In this document: positions 1 to 5,495 of the stretch, piece after piece
How the letters are laid out: each line of letters begins with the position of its first letter
How positions within the stretch are numbered: the first letter of the stretch is position 1
Source of the DNA: an uncultured Eubacterium sp.
GTDB taxonomy: Bacteria; Bacillota_A; Clostridia; Lachnospirales; Lachnospiraceae
Reading direction: 5' to 3'
Length of the DNA stretch: 5,655 nucleotides
Assembly (NCBI GenBank): GCA_948759685.1
Contig: CAQBGY010000232.1
Coordinates: forward strand, 1 to 5,655
The notes under the pieces: model-generated
What the model saw: only the letters and a program-made list of their open reading frames with translations
What the model was told of the DNA's origin: nothing
The model's database searches: none
Position numbers and translations under genes: made by a program

Positions 1-119
1 ATTTTAAAAACGCCGTTGACCTGCTGTTTGACGAACTGGAGGAAAAAGACCCGAATCACTTCGCTGTCCGCCAATATAAAAAGTACAAACTTGCGGCGGG
101 TGATATATGCTCTAAATGA
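1..119 (+). pseudogene. VirD4/TraG-type coupling protein, internal fragment cut off by insertion
   Basis: An open frame in phase with base 3 enters from the left edge and gives 38 residues before TGA at 117-119. It includes AVDLLFDELEEKDPNHFAVR and then QYKKYKLAAG. I recognise this as an internal stretch of the VirD4/TraG-like type IV coupling ATPase of Firmicute conjugative elements, the inner-membrane protein that feeds relaxase-bound DNA to the transfer channel. In the intact proteins I remember, KLAAG is followed by KTAKSIL and several hundred more residues. Here the Gly codon at 99-101 is followed by DICSK and a stop, and those last codons appear to belong to the inserted element. The N-terminal part lies outside the window. 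Identification is from memory of the family, and the exact breakpoint is inferred. Confidence 0.7.
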
Positions 120-173
120 CTTCTTAATCACGAGATTTTCTCATGGTTAGTGAAGAACTCATTTAGAGCATAT
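105..173. repeat. Left-end inverted repeat with long imperfect stem
   Basis: ATATGCTCTAAATGA at 105-119 is the perfect reverse complement of TCATTTAGAGCATAT at 159-173. Inside it, TTCTT at 121-125 pairs with AAGAA at 153-157, CAC at 129-131 with GTG at 150-152, and GAGA at 132-135 with TCTC at 139-142. The whole 69-base segment can therefore fold into one interrupted hairpin. It lies between the insertion junction and the recombinase ribosome binding site (AAGGAGG, 181-187). Possible roles are a recombinase or accessory-protein binding site, an operator for the recombinase gene, or an RNA hairpin shielding that gene from read-through out of virD4. There is no T-tract typical of a terminator, and I found no convincing -35/-10 pair here. 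Confidence 0.7.
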
Positions 174-195
174 TTCATGTAAGGAGGCAGACGCT

Positions 196-2076
196 ATGAC
201 AAAAACCAAAATCACTCCATTATACGAGAGATTGAGCCGTGACGATGAATTGAATGGAGAATCCAACTCCATCAGCAACCAGAAATCCATGCTGGAAGAT
301 TACGCCCGCCGCAACGGTTTTCCCAACCCGACCCATTTCACGGACGATGGAATCTCCGGAACCCGGTTCGACCGCCCCGGATTCACCGCCATGATGGAGG
401 AAGTGGAGGCCGGGAACGTGGAGGCAATCATCATCAAAGACATGAGCCGCCTGGGGCGTGACTATCTCAAAGTCGGCCAGGTCATGGAAATCCTGCGGCA
501 GAGAGGCGTCCGGCTGATCGCCATCAATGACGGAGTGGACAGCGCCAACGGAGAGAATGATTTTACCCCGTTCTTGAACATCATGTATGAATTTTACGCC
601 AGAGATACCAGCCGCAAGATTAAATCTGTATTCAAGGCAAAAGGCATGAGCGGCAAACACCTGACAGGTACTGTCATTTACGGCTACTTATGGGACGAAA
701 AGCGGGAACACTGGATTGTGGACGAAGAAGCCGCTGCCGTGGTGCGCCGCATATTCGCTATGACCCTGGACGGATACGGCCCCTACCAGATTGCGAACCG
801 GCTGTCACAGGAAAAGATTGAGATACCTTCCCTGCACCTGTCCCATTACGGGGAGGGCGTGAATCAGTCCAAGACGTTTAAAGACCCTTATGGCTGGGGT
901 TCTTCCACTATCGTCAATATCCTGAAAAAGCGTGAGTATTTAGGCCACACCATCAATTTCAAGACCCGCAAGCATTTCAAGGACAAGAAAAGCCACTACG
1001 TTGACGAAAACGAATGGGTAATCTTTGAGGACACTCACACCGCTATTATTGACTCGGAAACTTTTGAGAATGTGCAGAGAATCCGCTCCAATGTGAAGCG
1101 TTACCCGGACGGATGGGGAGAAGCCGCCCCGCTCACCGGCCTGCTCTACTGTGCCGACTGCGGCGGCAAGATGTACGTCCACCGCACCAACAACGGCAAG
1201 CGTATCTCACAGTATACCTGCTCCCAATATAGCAAGGTTCCGGTTGGCGTCCTCTGCTCCACGCAACACCGAATCAACGAAAGCGCTGTCCTGACACTGG
1301 TTTCCGATATGCTCCGGGCGATTGCGGAGTATTCCAGAAATGACCGGGCAGAGTTTATCAAAGCGGTTCAGGAAACCCAGGCCGAGCAGCAGGCCAGCGA
1401 CATCACCAGAAAGCGGAAACGGCTGGCGGCGGCACAGAAACGTGCCGGGGAACTGGAAAAACTGATATGCAAGATTTATGAGGACAATGTGCTGGGCAAG
1501 CTGCCGGACGCAAGATACGCCACCCTGGACGCACAGTACGCAAAGGAGCAGGAATCCCTTTCCGGCGAGATTGCCGAACTGGAAAAGGCAATCGCCGGAT
1601 ATGAGCAGAGCCGGAAATCAGCGGAGAAATTTATCGCCCTTGTTGACAAGTATGAGAATTTTGATAACCTGACTATCACCATGCTGAATGAGTTTGTGGA
1701 GAAAATCCTTGTCCATGAGCGTGACCGGAAAGGCAGCATTGAAACCACGCAGGAGGTTGAGATTTACTTCAATTTTGTCGGAAGGTACATACCACCCCAC
1801 TTTGGGGAAGTGAACCTCACGCCGGAGGAACTGGAAGCCCTGCGGAAGAAAGAAGAACGCAAGGACAAACTGCACCAGGCATATCTCCGGCGCAAGGCCA
1901 ATGGGACGCAGAAACGGTATGAGGAAAAAATCAAAGCAAAGAAAAAGGCTGAAATCGAGGCGAAGAAAGCCGCTATCCATGCCGAGGATATGGAAAAAGG
2001 CGTGTTTATCCCGGCCAGCAGCCTGCCAAAGAAAGAACCCCAAAAAGCACCAATGCCAGACAGAGCCGCTATGTAG
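196..2076 (+). CDS. Large serine recombinase, TnpX/TndX-like (626 aa)
   Basis: Site-specific recombinase expected to excise and insert the element through a covalent phosphoserine intermediate. The N-terminal resolvase domain (about residues 4-150) shows YERLSRDD, with catalytic Ser14 and Arg12, then DDGISGTRFDRPGF at 50-63 and KDMSRLGRDY at 81-90 with the family arginines 85 and 88. A recombinase domain follows (about 158-300). A Cys4 zinc ribbon has cysteines 319, 322, 342 and 354. A helical coiled-coil stretch runs over roughly 395-485. Then comes a DUF4368-like segment (about 495-530) and a tail very rich in Lys, Arg and Glu (545-600) that may bind DNA. Length and domain order fit intact large serine recombinases and all visible key residues are present. 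The start is fixed by AAGGAGG at 181-187, eight bases before ATG. A TnpV-like gene follows after 39 bases. A TndX, TnpX or phage-type subgroup cannot be separated by eye. Confidence 0.95.
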   Translation: MTKTKITPLYERLSRDDELNGESNSISNQKSMLEDYARRNGFPNPTHFTDDGISGTRFDRPGFTAMMEEVEAGNVEAIIIKDMSRLGRDYLKVGQVMEILRQRGVRLIAINDGVDSANGENDFTPFLNIMYEFYARDTSRKIKSVFKAKGMSGKHLTGTVIYGYLWDEKREHWIVDEEAAAVVRRIFAMTLDGYGPYQIANRLSQEKIEIPSLHLSHYGEGVNQSKTFKDPYGWGSSTIVNILKKREYLGHTINFKTRKHFKDKKSHYVDENEWVIFEDTHTAIIDSETFENVQRIRSNVKRYPDGWGEAAPLTGLLYCADCGGKMYVHRTNNGKRISQYTCSQYSKVPVGVLCSTQHRINESAVLTLVSDMLRAIAEYSRNDRAEFIKAVQETQAEQQASDITRKRKRLAAAQKRAGELEKLICKIYEDNVLGKLPDARYATLDAQYAKEQESLSGEIAELEKAIAGYEQSRKSAEKFIALVDKYENFDNLTITMLNEFVEKILVHERDRKGSIETTQEVEIYFNFVGRYIPPHFGEVNLTPEELEALRKKEERKDKLHQAYLRRKANGTQKRYEEKIKAKKKAEIEAKKAAIHAEDMEKGVFIPASSLPKKEPQKAPMPDRAAM

Positions 2077-2115
2077 GCGGCTGGCATACCACAGAAAAGA
2101 CAAGGAGGCATACAC

Positions 2116-2469
2116 ATGAATGGACTGACTTATACAAAAGTTGGAGATTACTATCTCCCGAATCTGGTATTAAAAGAGCAGCCGGACACGCCAATCGGCA
2201 AGTATGGGCGCATGAGGCTCCGCTATCTGAAAGAACACCGGAAAGGGCTGTATACCAGCCTGCTCCTGACGGAAAAACTCTATCCCCATTTGTTGGAGAT
2301 TGACGAGGCCGCCAATGAGCGAATGGATATTCTTATGCCGCAGCTGATGAAGGCCGCCGGTGTGACCGAGGAACTGAAAGCAGCCGACCAGATGAAATGG
2401 GTAGGGCTGGCAAATAACTGTAAGGCGCAGGCAGAGGAAATCATTCTGTATGAACTGATTTACAATTAA
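2116..2469 (+). CDS. tnpV: TnpV-like transposon-encoded protein (117 aa)
   Basis: Small, mainly helical protein resembling the TnpV family that accompanies serine-recombinase transposons such as Tn4451. Its biochemical role is not established, to my knowledge. Visible features are an N-terminal YTKVGDYYLPNL (residues 6-17), a basic GKYGRMRLRYLKEHRKGLY segment (28-46) that could contact nucleic acid, and a C-terminal helical region ending in AEEIILYELIYN. There is no signal peptide or membrane segment. AAGGAGG at 2102-2108, seven bases before ATG, supports the start and matches the recombinase ribosome binding site (both read AAGGAGGCA). The 39-base gap to the recombinase, without a terminator or obvious promoter, suggests one transcript. 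A hairpin follows 10 bases after the stop. Confidence 0.85.
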   Translation: MNGLTYTKVGDYYLPNLVLKEQPDTPIGKYGRMRLRYLKEHRKGLYTSLLLTEKLYPHLLEIDEAANERMDILMPQLMKAAGVTEELKAADQMKWVGLANNCKAQAEEIILYELIYN

Positions 2470-2479
2470 ACAGGGAACA

Positions 2480-2522
2480 ACAAAGAGAGGCAGAAGAAAG
2501 GTATCCTTCCGCCTCTCTTTGT
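2480..2522. terminator. Hairpin between convergent tnpV-like and padR-like genes
   Basis: ACAAAGAGAGGC at 2480-2491 pairs perfectly with GCCTCTCTTTGT at 2511-2522 around a 19-base loop that contains a smaller AAGG/CCTT pairing. It lies 10 bases after the tnpV-like stop and 15 bases beyond the end of the padR-like gene on the minus strand, so it may end transcription from both sides. The plus-strand tail is not T-rich outside the stem; the minus strand continues with TTTGTTGTT. Termination may thus be stronger for the regulator. Confidence 0.75.
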
Positions 2523-2537
2523 CTGGCGCTGATAAAA

Positions 2538-3092
2538 TCATGTTTCTGTATTATCCAGGCCGGAATTACCGTCATTTTTCTTCAGAGAAGAAATCCATGT
2601 TTCGATTGCCCTGGCAAGAATAAGCTGTTGCTGCAGAACTGCCATTCCGTTTTCAGGAACGTCCGGTATATTTTCCTTTGCAAGAAAGTTCTCTTCCAGA
2701 TAGGATTTTAATTGCTTGATGTTGTTCTCAATATTTGCCAGACATACATTCTGTTTTTCTTGTGAGAGGCTGTTCAGGTTTACAATCACAGCATTAAAAT
2801 CCAGATAAATGTTGATGGACTTTGCGGCAATTTCCAGCATAAGTTTTTCAAATTCCTGCTCTCCCTGCCGGGTTAGAGAATAGACGGCTTTTTCCGGCAT
2901 TTTTCCCTCTTTTTCAATACGGCTTTTAATGAATCCTTTTTCTTCCAGTTGAAGGACTTTTTTATAAATTGAGGGAGTGCTGATTTTTACCCATTTGGAT
3001 ATGTTACGGTACTCAACCAGTTTTTGAATATCGTAGGCGCTTAAAGATTCCCTTTTTAAAATTCCCAGTACAATTAGGTCGATTGTGGCCAT
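2538..3092 (-). CDS. PadR-family transcriptional regulator of the adjacent efflux gene (184 aa)
   Basis: Probable DNA-binding repressor. The N-terminal half (residues 1-78) reads as a PadR winged helix-turn-helix: MATIDLIVLGILKRESLSAY opens it, the recognition region is around STPSIYKKVLQLEEKGFIKS (38-57), and the wing ends in YSLTRQG (71-77). The C-terminal part (about 85-172) is helical with heptad-like leucines and isoleucines, as in the longer AphA-type PadR proteins, where it mediates dimerisation and can help form a ligand pocket. AAAGGAGAG at 3106-3098 lies well before the ATG. It diverges from a MATE efflux gene across 123 bp holding two related palindromes, which suggests repression of the pump and of itself, relieved by a pump substrate. 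The ligand is unknown. MarR was considered, but the N-terminal pattern fits PadR better. Confidence 0.87.
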   Translation of the reverse strand: MATIDLIVLGILKRESLSAYDIQKLVEYRNISKWVKISTPSIYKKVLQLEEKGFIKSRIEKEGKMPEKAVYSLTRQGEQEFEKLMLEIAAKSINIYLDFNAVIVNLNSLSQEKQNVCLANIENNIKQLKSYLEENFLAKENIPDVPENGMAVLQQQLILARAIETWISSLKKNDGNSGLDNTET

Positions 3093-3111
3093 ATTCGCTC
3101 TCCTTTAACAC

Positions 3112-3140
3112 TTGACAGATACTATAAATTATAGTAATAT
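3112..3140 (+). promoter_or_regulatory. Promoter of the MATE efflux gene
   Basis: TTGACA at 3112-3117 is a perfect consensus -35 box. After a 17-base spacer comes TAATAT at 3135-3140 as the -10 box. Transcription should start near 3147, giving a leader of about 70 bases before the ATG at 3216. The spacer is filled almost exactly by a 17-bp palindrome, so a bound repressor would block RNA polymerase. Confidence 0.75.
3120..3136. promoter_or_regulatory. Operator 1, 17-bp perfect palindrome, likely PadR site
   Basis: TACTATAA-A-TTATAGTA is a perfect inverted repeat around one central base. It fills the spacer of the efflux promoter, overlaps the first two bases of its -10 box, and covers the minus-strand -10 (3133-3128). 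One bound dimer could therefore repress both divergent genes. Binding by the adjacent PadR protein is inferred from position. The sequence differs from the ATGT-N8-ACAT type known for some PadR proteins. Confidence 0.65.
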
Positions 3141-3156
3141 ATTCCCTGTTGCGCAA
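3128..3156 (-). promoter_or_regulatory. Promoter of the padR-like regulator
   Basis: On the minus strand, TTGCGC (3156-3151) is followed after 17 bases by a consensus TATAAT (3133-3128). The -35 is only four of six, but spacing and -10 are ideal. Transcription should start near 3121, about 29 bases before the ATG, leaving room for the ribosome binding site. The -10 lies inside operator 1, which predicts autorepression. Confidence 0.55.
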
Positions 3157-3157
3157 C

Positions 3158-3174
3158 TGTTATAATTTATAGTA
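3158..3174. promoter_or_regulatory. Operator 2, imperfect copy of operator 1
   Basis: TGTTATAATTTATAGTA matches operator 1 at 14 of 17 positions, and its right half TTATAGTA is identical. It lies just downstream of the expected start of the efflux transcript and just upstream of the regulator's -35 box. The two centres (3128 and 3166) are 38 bp apart, between three and four helical turns, and flank an 8-bp TTGCGCAA palindrome at 3149-3156. It may be a second, weaker site for the same regulator. Confidence 0.55.
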
Positions 3175-3215
3175 GTATAAATAATAGCATTAGTCAAGCG
3201 AAAGGAGAAAACGAC

Positions 3216-4601
3216 ATGAACGAGCAAAGCAAGAAAATGGAACTTCTGGGGGCTGTGCCAATACCAAAGGCTCTTTTGGCACTGGGACTGCCAACCATGA
3301 TAGGTATGCTGATTAACGCACTTTATAATCTGGCAGATACCTACTTTGTCGGTGGATTAGGTACGGATCAGATGGGGGCGGTTACAGTAGCTTTTCCTTT
3401 GGGGCAGATTGTTGTCGGCCTGGGGCTGCTTTTCGGGAACGGGGCGGCGGCATATCTTTCCAGGCTGTTGGGGCGAGGGGATAAAGATACCGCTGATAAA
3501 GTAGCCAGTACAGCTTTATACAGCAGTGTATTGATTGGAGCGATTGTTATTATAGGCTCCGTCATATTTCTGAAACCAATATTAAATCAGATAGGCGCAT
3601 TGGAAAGCGTTATGCCTTATGCGATTACCTATACCAGCATTTACATCACGTTTTCCATTTTTAATGTTTTCAATGTCACAATGAATAATATCGTGTCCAG
3701 TGAGGGAGCTGCAAAGACAGCCATGTGTGCGTTAATGGCCGGCGCTGTCCTGAATGTGATATTAGACCCCATTTTTATCTACGTCCTGAATCTTGGAGTT
3801 GCTGGCGCAGCCATTGCCACGGCTATTTCTCAGGTGATTTCCACGGTGGTTTACCTGTGCTATATCTTCCGGAAAAAGAGCATATTCCATTTTCGCATGA
3901 AAGACTGCTGTTTTTCAAAGGAAATAATGTCTGAAATTTTGAAAATAGGGATTCCCACATTACTCTTTCAAGTTCTGACCAGTATGTCTATCAGTATGAT
4001 AAACAATGGGGCAAAAGAATATGGTGGCTCTGCCCTTGCCGCCATGGGGCCGCTTACAAAAATTATGTCTATGGGAACCTTGATTGTTTTCGGTTTCTTG
4101 AAAGGATTTCAGCCAATCGCCGGATTCAGCTACGGAGCAAAAAAATTTAGTCGCTTATATGAAGCGATTAAAACCTCTGTTCTGTGGTCAACCATATTTT
4201 GTGTGGTTTTTGGATTGATAGCCGCTATATTCCCGTCACAGATTATGGCATTGTTTACAAAAGGAGATACCGAAATGATTCAGATTGGTGCGGCAGCGTT
4301 ACGGGCAAATGGTCTGTCATTTATCCTTTTTGGATTTTATACCGTGTACTCCTTCTTATTTCTTGTAATGGGAAAGGCGAAAGAGGGCTGCTTTCTTGGC
4401 GCTTGCCGACAGGGAATCTGCTTTGTGCCGGTTATCTGGTTTCTGCCAGGAGTTTTAGGATTAAACGGTGTCATTTACTCCCAGCCGGTTGCTGATGTTC
4501 TGGCCGCCATTATCACTGTTTTTATGGCTTTGAATCTTCATAAAAAACTGTCCGCTGAAGAATCCCGTATGGCTTTGCAATCAGGAACACCGGAAAAATA
4601 G
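3216..4601 (+). CDS. MATE-family multidrug efflux transporter, MepA-like (461 aa)
   Basis: Integral membrane antiporter expected to expel cationic drugs, dyes or other toxic compounds in exchange for Na+ or H+. Length (461 aa) and the pattern of about 12 hydrophobic segments fit full-length MATE proteins. The two halves are visible as an internal repeat: IPKALLALGLPTMIG (16-30) resembles ILKIGIPTLLFQ (241-252), each opening a six-helix bundle. Conserved-looking features include NLADTYFVGGLG (38-49) with an acidic Asp41 in the first helix, LDPIFIY (183-189) and GFQPIAGFSYGAK (297-309). The C-terminus is a short polar tail. AAAGGAG at 3201-3207, eight bases before ATG, supports the start. Upstream are operators likely bound by the divergent PadR regulator. 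No terminator lies before the KTR gene, so the two may share a transcript. Substrates cannot be predicted; MepA likeness is by eye, and S. aureus mepA itself is controlled by a MarR protein. Confidence 0.92.
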   Translation: MNEQSKKMELLGAVPIPKALLALGLPTMIGMLINALYNLADTYFVGGLGTDQMGAVTVAFPLGQIVVGLGLLFGNGAAAYLSRLLGRGDKDTADKVASTALYSSVLIGAIVIIGSVIFLKPILNQIGALESVMPYAITYTSIYITFSIFNVFNVTMNNIVSSEGAAKTAMCALMAGAVLNVILDPIFIYVLNLGVAGAAIATAISQVISTVVYLCYIFRKKSIFHFRMKDCCFSKEIMSEILKIGIPTLLFQVLTSMSISMINNGAKEYGGSALAAMGPLTKIMSMGTLIVFGFLKGFQPIAGFSYGAKKFSRLYEAIKTSVLWSTIFCVVFGLIAAIFPSQIMALFTKGDTEMIQIGAAALRANGLSFILFGFYTVYSFLFLVMGKAKEGCFLGACRQGICFVPVIWFLPGVLGLNGVIYSQPVADVLAAIITVFMALNLHKKLSAEESRMALQSGTPEK

Positions 4602-4624
4602 GAACTGTCATAAATGAGTAAGGT

Positions 4625-4690
4625 ATGCTGATTTCTAAAACCAGACGCAAGCCGCAGAGTAGGAATTGGTATCAAGAAAGTGTGATGTAA
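4625..4690 (+). CDS. Possible 21-codon frame coupled to the KTR gene
   Basis: ATG at 4625 opens a 21-residue frame starting MLISKTRRKPQSRN, basic and with no family I recognise. Its TAA (4688-4690) overlaps the next ATG as TAATG, the arrangement seen in translationally coupled genes. Against it, the only purine-rich stretch before the ATG (GAGTAAGG) is too close for a good ribosome binding site. It may be a small real peptide, a leader that delivers ribosomes to the KTR start, or chance. Confidence 0.3.
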   Translation: MLISKTRRKPQSRNWYQESVM

Positions 4691-4866
4691 TGAAAAATAA
4701 ATCCTTATGGATTCACTGTCCGGCTTGTGGAGGTAAAACAAGGACGAAGGTGTATGGGGACACGGTACTTTTGAACTTTCCGCTTTTCTGCCCGAAATGC
4801 AGGAAAGAAATCAAAATCAATGTAGTACAGCTAAAAATGACGTTAAGCAAAGAGCCAGACGCATAA
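4690..4866 (+). CDS. Cysteine-rich KTR-domain small protein (58 aa)
   Basis: A small probable zinc-ribbon protein. CPAC (Cys10, Cys13) and CPKC (Cys34, Cys37) form a four-cysteine metal site, with GGKTR (14-18), LLNFPLFCPKC (27-37) and a C-terminal VVQLKMTLSKEPDA. This matches the Cys_rich_KTR family, which I know from Firmicute conjugative and mobilizable elements, often beside resistance genes; its function is unknown. I chose ATG 4690 because the family usually begins a few residues before the first CPxC. An in-frame TTG at 4666 would add eight residues but has no better ribosome binding site. The region just upstream holds only a weak AAGAAAG, so expression may depend on coupling to the short frame ending at 4690. 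It follows the MATE gene by 88 bases, and a terminator follows five bases after its stop. Confidence 0.85.
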   Translation: MKNKSLWIHCPACGGKTRTKVYGDTVLLNFPLFCPKCRKEIKINVVQLKMTLSKEPDA

Positions 4867-4870
4867 TGCG

Positions 4871-4911
4871 GAGAGCCTGCTTCCTTTGGTATGGGAACGC
4901 AGGCTCTCTTT
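4871..4911 (+). terminator. Terminator after the efflux/KTR unit
   Basis: GAGAGCCTGC at 4871-4880 pairs perfectly with GCAGGCTCTC at 4899-4908. TTCC (4881-4884) and GGAA (4894-4897) extend the stem past one bulged base. TTT follows at 4909-4911, then CATGTTATG. The stem is strong and the T-tract short. It lies between the KTR stop and the end of the convergent XRE gene; on the minus strand there is no T-rich tail, so it serves mainly the plus strand. Confidence 0.8.
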
Positions 4912-4915
4912 CATG

Positions 4916-5275
4916 TTATGTATCAGATTCAATTTCAATGGCACCTTTTGCCCTTAGTACAGATAAAACAGATTCAATGATTGGGATAAGGGCGGCAGAC
5001 TCTTGTTCGCTGCATTCCTCAATCATAAATCGAAGCTGGCGGATTGCGGGGCTTTCCCTTTTCATTTCAGGATTGAAAATCTCTCTGGAATCCAGTTTGA
5101 GCGCACGAACCAAAGGATATAGGACTTCCATTTTAGGATTTCCCTTGTAGTTCTCTATGTTCATTACGGTACGTGCGTCAATGCCGCTTTTTTCAGCTAC
5201 CTGACTTTGCGTCAGACCCAGTTCTCCTCGTGCCCTTTTAATGGCATCCCCCAATGGATAAGAAAATTCTTGCAT
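4916..5275 (-). CDS. XRE-family (Cro/CI-type) helix-turn-helix regulator (119 aa)
   Basis: Likely DNA-binding regulator of element functions. Residues 9-65 form a Cro/CI-type HTH: GDAIKRARGELGLTQSQVAEKSGIDARTV contains the LTQSQVAEKSGI turn and the recognition helix, followed by MNIENYKGNPKMEVLYPLVRALKL. A helical C-terminal part (about 74-110) may serve dimerisation. There is no peptidase or toxin domain. GAGGTGA at 5288-5282 gives a six-base spacing to ATG and fixes the start. The gene diverges from a sigma-like gene across 355 bases with overlapping promoters, so control of that region and of itself is likely. Similar regulators occur in the control regions of Firmicute conjugative and mobilizable transposons. 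Repressor or activator cannot be decided from sequence. Confidence 0.9.
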   Translation of the reverse strand: MQEFSYPLGDAIKRARGELGLTQSQVAEKSGIDARTVMNIENYKGNPKMEVLYPLVRALKLDSREIFNPEMKRESPAIRQLRFMIEECSEQESAALIPIIESVLSVLRAKGAIEIESDT

Positions 5276-5292
5276 GGCGGTTCACCTCATAA

Positions 5293-5306
5293 GTATTTTA
5301 CAATAC
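5293..5306. promoter_or_regulatory. Short inverted repeat, possible XRE operator
   Basis: GTATT-TTAC-AATAC is a perfect 5-bp inverted repeat with a 4-bp spacer, 17 bases upstream of the XRE start codon. It overlaps the proposed minus-strand -10 box. Size and position suit a Cro/CI-type operator for autoregulation, but a repeat this short in AT-rich DNA can be chance. Confidence 0.35.
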
Positions 5307-5328
5307 ACTTTATCTCATTTGAACTCAA
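5300..5328 (-). promoter_or_regulatory. Putative promoter of the XRE regulator
   Basis: On the minus strand, TTGAGT (5328-5323) and TATTGT (5305-5300) are separated by 17 bases. Each matches consensus at four of six positions. The predicted start near 5293 would leave a leader of about 18 bases including the ribosome binding site. Confidence 0.4.
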
Positions 5329-5348
5329 CACGGTTCCGCAGTTATATG
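5319..5348 (+). promoter_or_regulatory. Putative promoter of the leader and sigma-like gene
   Basis: TTGAAC (5319-5324) and TATATG (5343-5348) are 18 bases apart, each four of six to consensus. The -35 overlaps the -35 proposed for the divergent XRE gene, so the two would compete or be co-regulated. Transcription would begin near 5355, just before the leader ribosome binding site. This is the best pair I found in the gap but it is not strong. Confidence 0.35.
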
Positions 5349-5360
5349 AACTAAAGTACA

Positions 5361-5392
5361 TATCTTTCCAAGGAGATGTGATTTGAAAGATA
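5361..5392 (+). promoter_or_regulatory. Hairpin presenting the leader-peptide ribosome binding site
   Basis: TATCTTTC (5361-5368) pairs perfectly with GAAAGATA (5385-5392). The 16-base loop holds AAGGAG (5370-5375), and the proposed TTG start (5383-5385) sits at the stem edge. The Shine-Dalgarno is exposed in the loop while the first codons are in the stem, which could modulate initiation. Confidence 0.4.
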
Positions 5393-5439
5393 GGGCAATT
5401 TTAAAAATTGATATATTCGGTATGAATTTCAGTGTTTAG
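5383..5439 (+). CDS. Putative 18-aa leader peptide with TTG start
   Basis: AAGGAG at 5370-5375 is followed after seven bases by TTG and an 18-codon frame, LKDRAILKIDIFGMNFSV (first residue Met in practice), ending at TAG 5437-5439. I recognise no family. Good ribosome binding site spacing, position at the head of a roughly 275-base leader and several hairpins downstream, one terminator-like, suggest a regulatory leader peptide rather than a functional product. There is no run of one amino acid as in amino-acid attenuators, so control by ribosome stalling or by general translation rate is more likely. A CAATTTT-A-AAAATTG palindrome lies within it (5396-5410), and a TTTCAG/CTGAAA hairpin (5427-5432 with 5440-5445) spans its stop codon. 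The ATG at 5376 is followed directly by TGA and is not a usable start. Confidence 0.4.
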   Translation: MKDRAILKIDIFGMNFSV

Positions 5440-5463
5440 CTGAAAACCACCACGGGATTGTAA

Positions 5464-5479
5464 GTGAATTACGGTTCAC
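5464..5479 (+). promoter_or_regulatory. Small leader hairpin
   Basis: GTGAA (5464-5468) and TTCAC (5475-5479) pair around a six-base loop. This is a weak five-bp stem between the leader frame and the terminator-like hairpin. Alone it means little; it is listed because it is one of a series of hairpins in this untranslated region. Confidence 0.25.
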
Positions 5480-5495
5480 CAAAAGAAGTTATTTT

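Noticed and set aside
102..103. GA dinucleotide as the exact crossover point
   Set aside because: TnpX-type enzymes use GA, but the empty target and the right junction are not in the window, so I do not assign the crossover.
220..660. 146-codon minus-strand open frame opposite the recombinase catalytic domain
   Set aside because: Antisense shadow of a conserved coding region; the predicted protein resembles nothing and has no start signal.
1618..2117. Two long minus-strand open frames (165 and 117 codons) opposite the recombinase C-terminus
   Set aside because: They lie fully antisense to a well-supported gene, over its Lys/Glu-rich tail, whose complement gives Phe/Leu-rich artefacts. No ribosome binding site or recognisable domain.
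2170..2541. 123-codon minus-strand frame across the tnpV-like gene and the hairpin
   Set aside because: Overlaps the tnpV-like gene and runs through the proposed terminator; it has no family resemblance, and tnpV has a clear ribosome binding site.
4666..4689. TTG at 4666 as start of the KTR gene
   Set aside because: It would add eight residues before the usual family start, and neither start has a better ribosome binding site. The ATG at 4690 fits the family length.
4797..5150. 117-codon plus-strand frame over the KTR end, terminator and XRE gene
   Set aside because: It crosses a strong terminator and is antisense to an intact XRE regulator; composition is Ser-rich and unlike any family.
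5370..5381. ATG at 5376 or GTG at 5378 as starts after AAGGAG
   Set aside because: ATG is followed at once by TGA and GTG by ATT then TGA; both are also too close to the ribosome binding site.
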